Source: Lacrimispora xylanisolvens (GTDB lineage Bacteria > Bacillota > Clostridia > Lachnospirales > Lachnospiraceae). From it: DNA of 64,000 nt. The DNA is taken from assembly GCA_017084465.1 (NCBI GenBank), contig CP070896.1, positions 2,159,001 through 2,223,000 on the forward strand, in the 5' to 3' direction. The position numbers and the translations under genes are program-made. Within the stretch, counting starts at the first letter, position 1. Each line of letters begins with the position of its first letter. Shown piece by piece: positions 60,281 to 64,000 of the stretch. Under the pieces are notes generated by a model. That model was given only the letters and a program-made list of their open reading frames with translations, was not told where the DNA came from and did no database searches.

Positions 60281-61395
60281 ACGCTCTGTTTCCCTTTCTT
60301 TGCGGCACTTAAAATTATCTCGCATATCCTGTCCACATCTTCAAGAGGCAGATCTGCATAAAGGGGCAGGGTGAGAACACTGTCTGCTGCCCGTCTGGCA
60401 CATGGAAGCTCAAGATCCGAAAAACGCTCCCTGTAACATTCAAAATCCGTAATCAGGGGATAGAAATATTTTCTGGCAAAGATATTATGGGAGGCGAGCA
60501 GATCATATACCTGATTCCTGGTCAGCCAGAATCCATCAAATGATACAGGAAAATACGCATAATTCTGACTAATTCCCTGCTTTATGGGATTAAGGCGAAT
60601 TCCGGAAACTCCCTGTAGATGCTCCCGATAGCGTTCTGAAACCAGCCTGCGTTCAATGTTTTCCTCTACATGACGCAGATTGCAAATTCCCATGGCAGCC
60701 TGAAATTCATTCATCTTTGCATTGCCGCCAATATATTCCACGGACTCTTTTCCGGTTATTCCAAAGTTTTTTAAATAATTGAGAAGAATCTCCAGGGATG
60801 GATCTTTAAAAGTAACTGCTCCGCCCTCTATGGTATTAAATACCTTGGTAGCGTGAAAGCTGAACATGGATGCATCTCCGTAGGTTCCGATTCCACGATG
60901 ATTCACCTCTACGCCAAATGCATGTGCTGCATCGTAAATCACTTTTAAGTTATGCTTTTTGGCTATAGACTCTATTTTATCCACATCGCAGACATTACCA
61001 TACACATGCACCGGAAGAATAGCTGTGGTTTTATCTGTAATCAGCGCTTCAATCTGATCGGCATCGATGGTGTAGTCGTCTTCTCTGATATCACAGAATA
61101 CTGGCGTGAGATTATTTCTTATAATCGCATGGGTGGTGGAAGCAAAGGAAAAAGGGGTGGTAATCACCTCTCCGGTTAAGTTCATCGCCTGCAGCGCCAT
61201 CTCAAGAGCCATATGTCCGTTCACAAACAGCAGAAGATTTTCCGCTTTTAAATATTCCTTCAGCTGATCCTTTAATCTGTCGTGAAATTCTCCCATATTG
61301 GTCATCCAGGCAGTTTCCCAGATCGGTTTGATTTCAGCAATAAATTCTTCGTAAGAAGGCATGGAAGCCCTCGTTACCAGTAATTTCTTTTTCAT
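60277..61395 (-). CDS. DegT/DnrJ/EryC1-type PLP-dependent sugar aminotransferase
   Basis: Intact 372-aa PLP enzyme. The NGHMALEMALQAM segment (phosphate-binding), VIYDAAHAFGV (Asp that contacts the PLP nitrogen) and SFHATKVFNTIEGGAV (Schiff-base Lys) identify the family. It converts a 3- or 4-keto nucleotide sugar to an amino sugar. No NDP-sugar dehydratase is in the window, so the keto-sugar donor comes from elsewhere. Co-transcribed with the ATP-grasp enzyme. Confidence 0.88.
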   Translation of the reverse strand: MKKKLLVTRASMPSYEEFIAEIKPIWETAWMTNMGEFHDRLKDQLKEYLKAENLLLFVNGHMALEMALQAMNLTGEVITTPFSFASTTHAIIRNNLTPVFCDIREDDYTIDADQIEALITDKTTAILPVHVYGNVCDVDKIESIAKKHNLKVIYDAAHAFGVEVNHRGIGTYGDASMFSFHATKVFNTIEGGAVTFKDPSLEILLNYLKNFGITGKESVEYIGGNAKMNEFQAAMGICNLRHVEENIERRLVSERYREHLQGVSGIRLNPIKQGISQNYAYFPVSFDGFWLTRNQVYDLLASHNIFARKYFYPLITDFECYRERFSDLELPCARRAADSVLTLPLYADLPLEDVDRICEIILSAAKKGKQSV

Positions 61396-61440
61396 TTGGT
61401 ATCATTCTACCATTCTCCTCATTTCCCATGTACTGCTCAG

Positions 61441-62361
61441 TTAAATAGAAAGCATCTGTCCAAGCGTTCTGACACGGGTACTTTTAAACATTTTGTATTT
61501 TAAAATAGTCTTTATTTTTCCTGCCCTGCTTTTGCGGCAAATAGTTATAAATTCTTCAAACAGCTCTCTCTGATCAGGAGTCATGGACTGTCTGTAAATT
61601 GAAAGAAAGGACTTCGCCTGTTCAAACAGCAGGCGGTAATTTTCCCGTACTTTCTCCTGTCTGCTCATTCTCTCGGACAGCTGTTTCATACCGCTTTTTG
61701 CACCTACCTGATTGTTACCATGCTGCCGGTAGCGAACCAGCGGACGATCAATATAGGAGATCTTTCCGAAACAACTTGCCACAAGACCCAGCCACCAGTC
61801 ATGCATGACACAGGTATCCGGGATCTGCTCCGTCAGATTTTTTAAGGACCGGTTAATCATCATGGTATTGCCTGTGATATTATTTTCCACCAGATAATGG
61901 CTGGTGCGGTTATCGAAAATCCCGATTCTCTGGTATCTTGCCATGGAAGGGTGAAGTACCGTTCCCCCCGCATCTGTAACAGACAAATCCGAATGGATCA
62001 GAATAGGCATATCCTTTCCCCATATCTTTTCCATCTTCTTCATCTCTCTTAAAGTAACCTCTACTTTGTCTGGCAGCCAGATATCATCCTGATCACAAAA
62101 CATCAGATACTCATCCGACGCAGATTTTAAAAGTCGGAAAAAATTGTCCCGGGCACTGCCTGATGGTTTTAAATTCTTTAAGCTTTTTATCCGGTCTGGA
62201 AACCTGTTTTCATATTCTGAGATGATTTCGGGAGTTCTGTCAGAGGAACCGTCATCGGAAATTAAAATGGTAAATTCCTGATTGGTCTGTCCCAAAAGTG
62301 ATTCCATCTGTTCTCTTAGATATCTCTCTCCGTTCCAGGCAGCCAAAAGTACTGTTATCAT
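61441..62361 (-). CDS. GT2 glycosyltransferase (WbbL-like)
   Basis: Intact 306-aa protein. ITVLLAAWNGERYLREQMESLLGQTNQEFTILISDDGSSDRT and YLMFCDQDDIWLPDKV are the GT2 donor and DQDD metal motifs found in rhamnosyltransferase-like enzymes; DTCVMHDWWLGLVA contains the acceptor-side HDWW motif. ATG after GAGGG. Probably adds one sugar to the repeat unit. Confidence 0.88.
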   Translation of the reverse strand: MITVLLAAWNGERYLREQMESLLGQTNQEFTILISDDGSSDRTPEIISEYENRFPDRIKSLKNLKPSGSARDNFFRLLKSASDEYLMFCDQDDIWLPDKVEVTLREMKKMEKIWGKDMPILIHSDLSVTDAGGTVLHPSMARYQRIGIFDNRTSHYLVENNITGNTMMINRSLKNLTEQIPDTCVMHDWWLGLVASCFGKISYIDRPLVRYRQHGNNQVGAKSGMKQLSERMSRQEKVRENYRLLFEQAKSFLSIYRQSMTPDQRELFEEFITICRKSRAGKIKTILKYKMFKSTRVRTLGQMLSI

Positions 62362-62383
62362 TCTATCCCTCTTTCCACGTCAT

Positions 62384-63279
62384 TTACCATGACATTCCCA
62401 GAATCTTTGTTAAAAACCAGATCTCAAACATGAGAAATTCCAGGAATACTTTTGCAGCAAATTCCTGAAACCGGTTTATTTTTAAATATTTTTTATAGTA
62501 ATGAAGTTTACTTTTATGAAGCAGCGCCTGTTTTTTCAGGATTGAACTAACGGATTTGTCAATGGAGACGGAATGAAGATGGAGATAAGTCCGGTCAAGA
62601 AGAAGAAGTGTCCGGTACCCCTTTTTCTTCAACTGATACCCAAGAATCTTTTCTTCATAATAAAGAAATACTTCCTCATCATAGAGGCCGCACGCCATCA
62701 TCGCCTTTACATCAGCCAGCAAAAGAGAACCTGGTACCGCATCCGCCCACGCACAGCGTTCTGTTTCTACAGGTGTTGTCAGATAAAATGCCCGTTTCCC
62801 CGGTTCGTCGGTGAGCCAACGTTTCAATAACCGTCGTGTAACCAGCCCCGTATCAAGCAAATCCCCAATCAGACCAGTCAGTTTCCAGCCCTTCAGCCCT
62901 TCCCTGCCCCTTTGATCGACCGGCACGGCAGCAGTAACTGCAATTCGTTCGTCCGCCAGAAATGCGTTCTTCATGGCGGTAATCGTCTCCTCTGTAACCA
63001 TGACATCGGGATTTGCAATTAATACGTGGGTAGCGCCAAGCTCCCTGTAAGCATAACGGATTCCCAGATTATTTCCATAACCATACCCACCGTTTTTAAG
63101 GAGCCGACCACGTGTACCCTGCCGCCATCCAAATCCTTTAATCTGGCAGCCGAATCATCTGTGGAATGATTATCTACCACAACAATGGAATCAAGAGAAG
63201 AATAATCTTTCATCCCCTGAACCAGTTTTATTGTGGTATCGGCATCATTGTAGTTTAAAATGATACAACTTACATTCAT
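62384..63279 (-). CDS. GT2 glycosyltransferase (frameshifted)
   Basis: About 298 aa after repair. MNVSCIILNYNDADTTIKLV and VVVDNHSTDDSA are the opening of GT2 enzymes of the rhamnosyltransferase/WcaA type; ATHVLIANPDVMV holds the NPD metal motif. One A is missing near 63095 (five for six); the repaired stretch reads SLKNGGYGYGNNLGIRYAY, a well-known signature of this GT2 group. ATG at 63279 after AAGGAG. Confidence 0.85.
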
Positions 63280-63290
63280 ACCTGCTCCTT

Positions 63291-64000
63291 TTAAGATCCT
63301 TTTCTGGAATTTACAAGTTTCATTCCAAAATGGTGGCTGATAAAATCACGAAACGGAGGGCACAAATAGGTGCCGTAATTCATAAGATGATAAGCTGCCA
63401 TATAAAACCGGTTTCCCTTTTCTTTTGGAGTTCCCGCCCATGGAGTTTTCGCCAGATACTTGTCGTAAGCTCTGCGATAGTGATTTAGATTTCCTTCCTT
63501 CCAGGGTCTCTCGTCCCCCATAAAATGAAGAATCGCCGGATGTCTGCCAGCTTCCCGAAAACCATTTTCCGTAATGAGTGCGTACACCGGAGACAGTCGG
63601 ACTAAATGCCTGTAATGGAAATACCGGTAGTTGGTAAAATAATTATAACGGGGGGAAAGAGGTCTGATTCTGCCCTTTAAACTTCCATTAATGGTATCCT
63701 GATCTCCCGCAAACAGTTTACCTCCCTTGGATCGGTAAAAGTCAAGAAGCTTCTTCTGAACATTCTCTTCTCTCCACCGGTTTAAATCAATTAAAAGCAC
63801 CCCCCGAATTAAAATAGGGTTCTTCCGGTCTTAATCCGATCTCTTCTTTAATACAAGGATAAATGGTTGGCTCCATGACAGCGCCTAACAGGAACGGACC
63901 TAAATCAGCCTTCCATAATTTTTCCAAAGAAGACAATATCACGGTATCGCAATCCAGATAAAGTACCCGTTCCACATGTTCAGGGAGCACATCTCCTAAA
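63291..64000 (-). CDS. GT8-family glycosyltransferase, C-terminal part (frameshifted, cut by window edge)
   Basis: The window holds the last ~236 residues. VERVLYLDCDTVILSSLEKLW contains the DCD (DxD) metal motif, PYFNSGVLLIDLNRWRE is the conserved GT8 segment, and GDQDTINGSL follows; HFMGDERPW supplies the late His/Gly motif of LgtC/GspA-like enzymes. One extra G near 63800 breaks the frame (six for five). The N-terminus lies beyond 64000. It would be a retaining galactosyl- or glucosyltransferase of the same glycan. Confidence 0.85.

Noticed and set aside
1..64000. Insertion sequences, prophage, CRISPR arrays, tRNA or rRNA genes
   Set aside because: No transposase with terminal repeats, no phage genes, no regular direct repeats and no tRNA or rRNA signature could be found; only the tip of an Rpn-like nuclease gene at the left edge hints at mobile DNA.

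Overview
The window looks like a chromosomal segment of an anaerobic Firmicute, most likely a Lachnospiraceae/Clostridium-type organism. The grounds are moderate GC content, AGGAGG-type ribosome binding sites, lipoprotein sugar-binding proteins, YesM/YesN-type two-component regulators, a GltA-like/FNR-like flavoprotein pair, and a Gram-positive L,D-transpeptidase. The genus is inferred only from gene content.

Layout. (1) 1-14.1 kb, minus strand: a surface-polysaccharide locus. It holds a GtrB-like glycosyltransferase, two polytopic membrane proteins, a complete GDP-D-glycero-alpha-D-manno-heptose set (gmhA, gmhB, hddA, hddC), a very large methyltransferase/kinase-like/GT2/GT4 assembly, a Wzt/Wzm-type ABC exporter and rfbC. 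The tip of an Rpn-type nuclease gene is cut by the left edge. (2) 14.2-14.6 kb: a compact type I toxin-antitoxin module, a 27-aa toxin overlapped by an antisense RNA. (3) 14.7-24.1 kb: a chvE-mmsA-mmsB sugar ABC transporter with a three-component sensing operon (membrane-anchored sugar-binding protein, YesM-type kinase, YesN-type regulator, second sugar-binding lipoprotein). (4) 24.2-30 kb: a broken AraC regulator, an LplABC-type oligosaccharide importer and its LacI repressor, with two matching operators. (5) 30.2-50.1 kb: an anaerobic ureide (allantoin) fermentation cluster: NfnAB-like flavoproteins, PucR, AllC, a small membrane protein, an LctP-type permease, carbamate kinase, AllG, AllF, AllD, AllE, an alpha/beta hydrolase, two allantoinases, AllH and an NCS1 permease. 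(6) 50.2-64 kb: a second polysaccharide locus with glycosyltransferases, two Wzx-type flippases, a DegT aminotransferase, an ATP-grasp enzyme and an L,D-transpeptidase.

How they work together. In region 5 allantoin would enter through the NCS1 permease and be opened by allantoinase. AllC and AllE then give ureidoglycolate, AllD oxidises it to oxalurate, and AllFGH (oxamate carbamoyltransferase) splits that to oxamate and carbamoyl phosphate. Carbamate kinase makes ATP from the latter. The LctP-type permease is a good candidate for moving oxamate, a lactate/pyruvate analogue. Four promoters in this cluster share one architecture: TGGAYAAAA or GCAGATAAAA, a right half TTTATC-like, then -35 and -10 boxes at identical spacing. 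This points to one activator, probably the PucR protein encoded nearby.

Caution. About 35-40 single-base insertions or deletions, nearly all in homopolymer runs, split genes in every functional group. I read these mainly as uncorrected sequencing or assembly errors, so split genes are annotated as single CDSs spanning both fragments, with the break noted.
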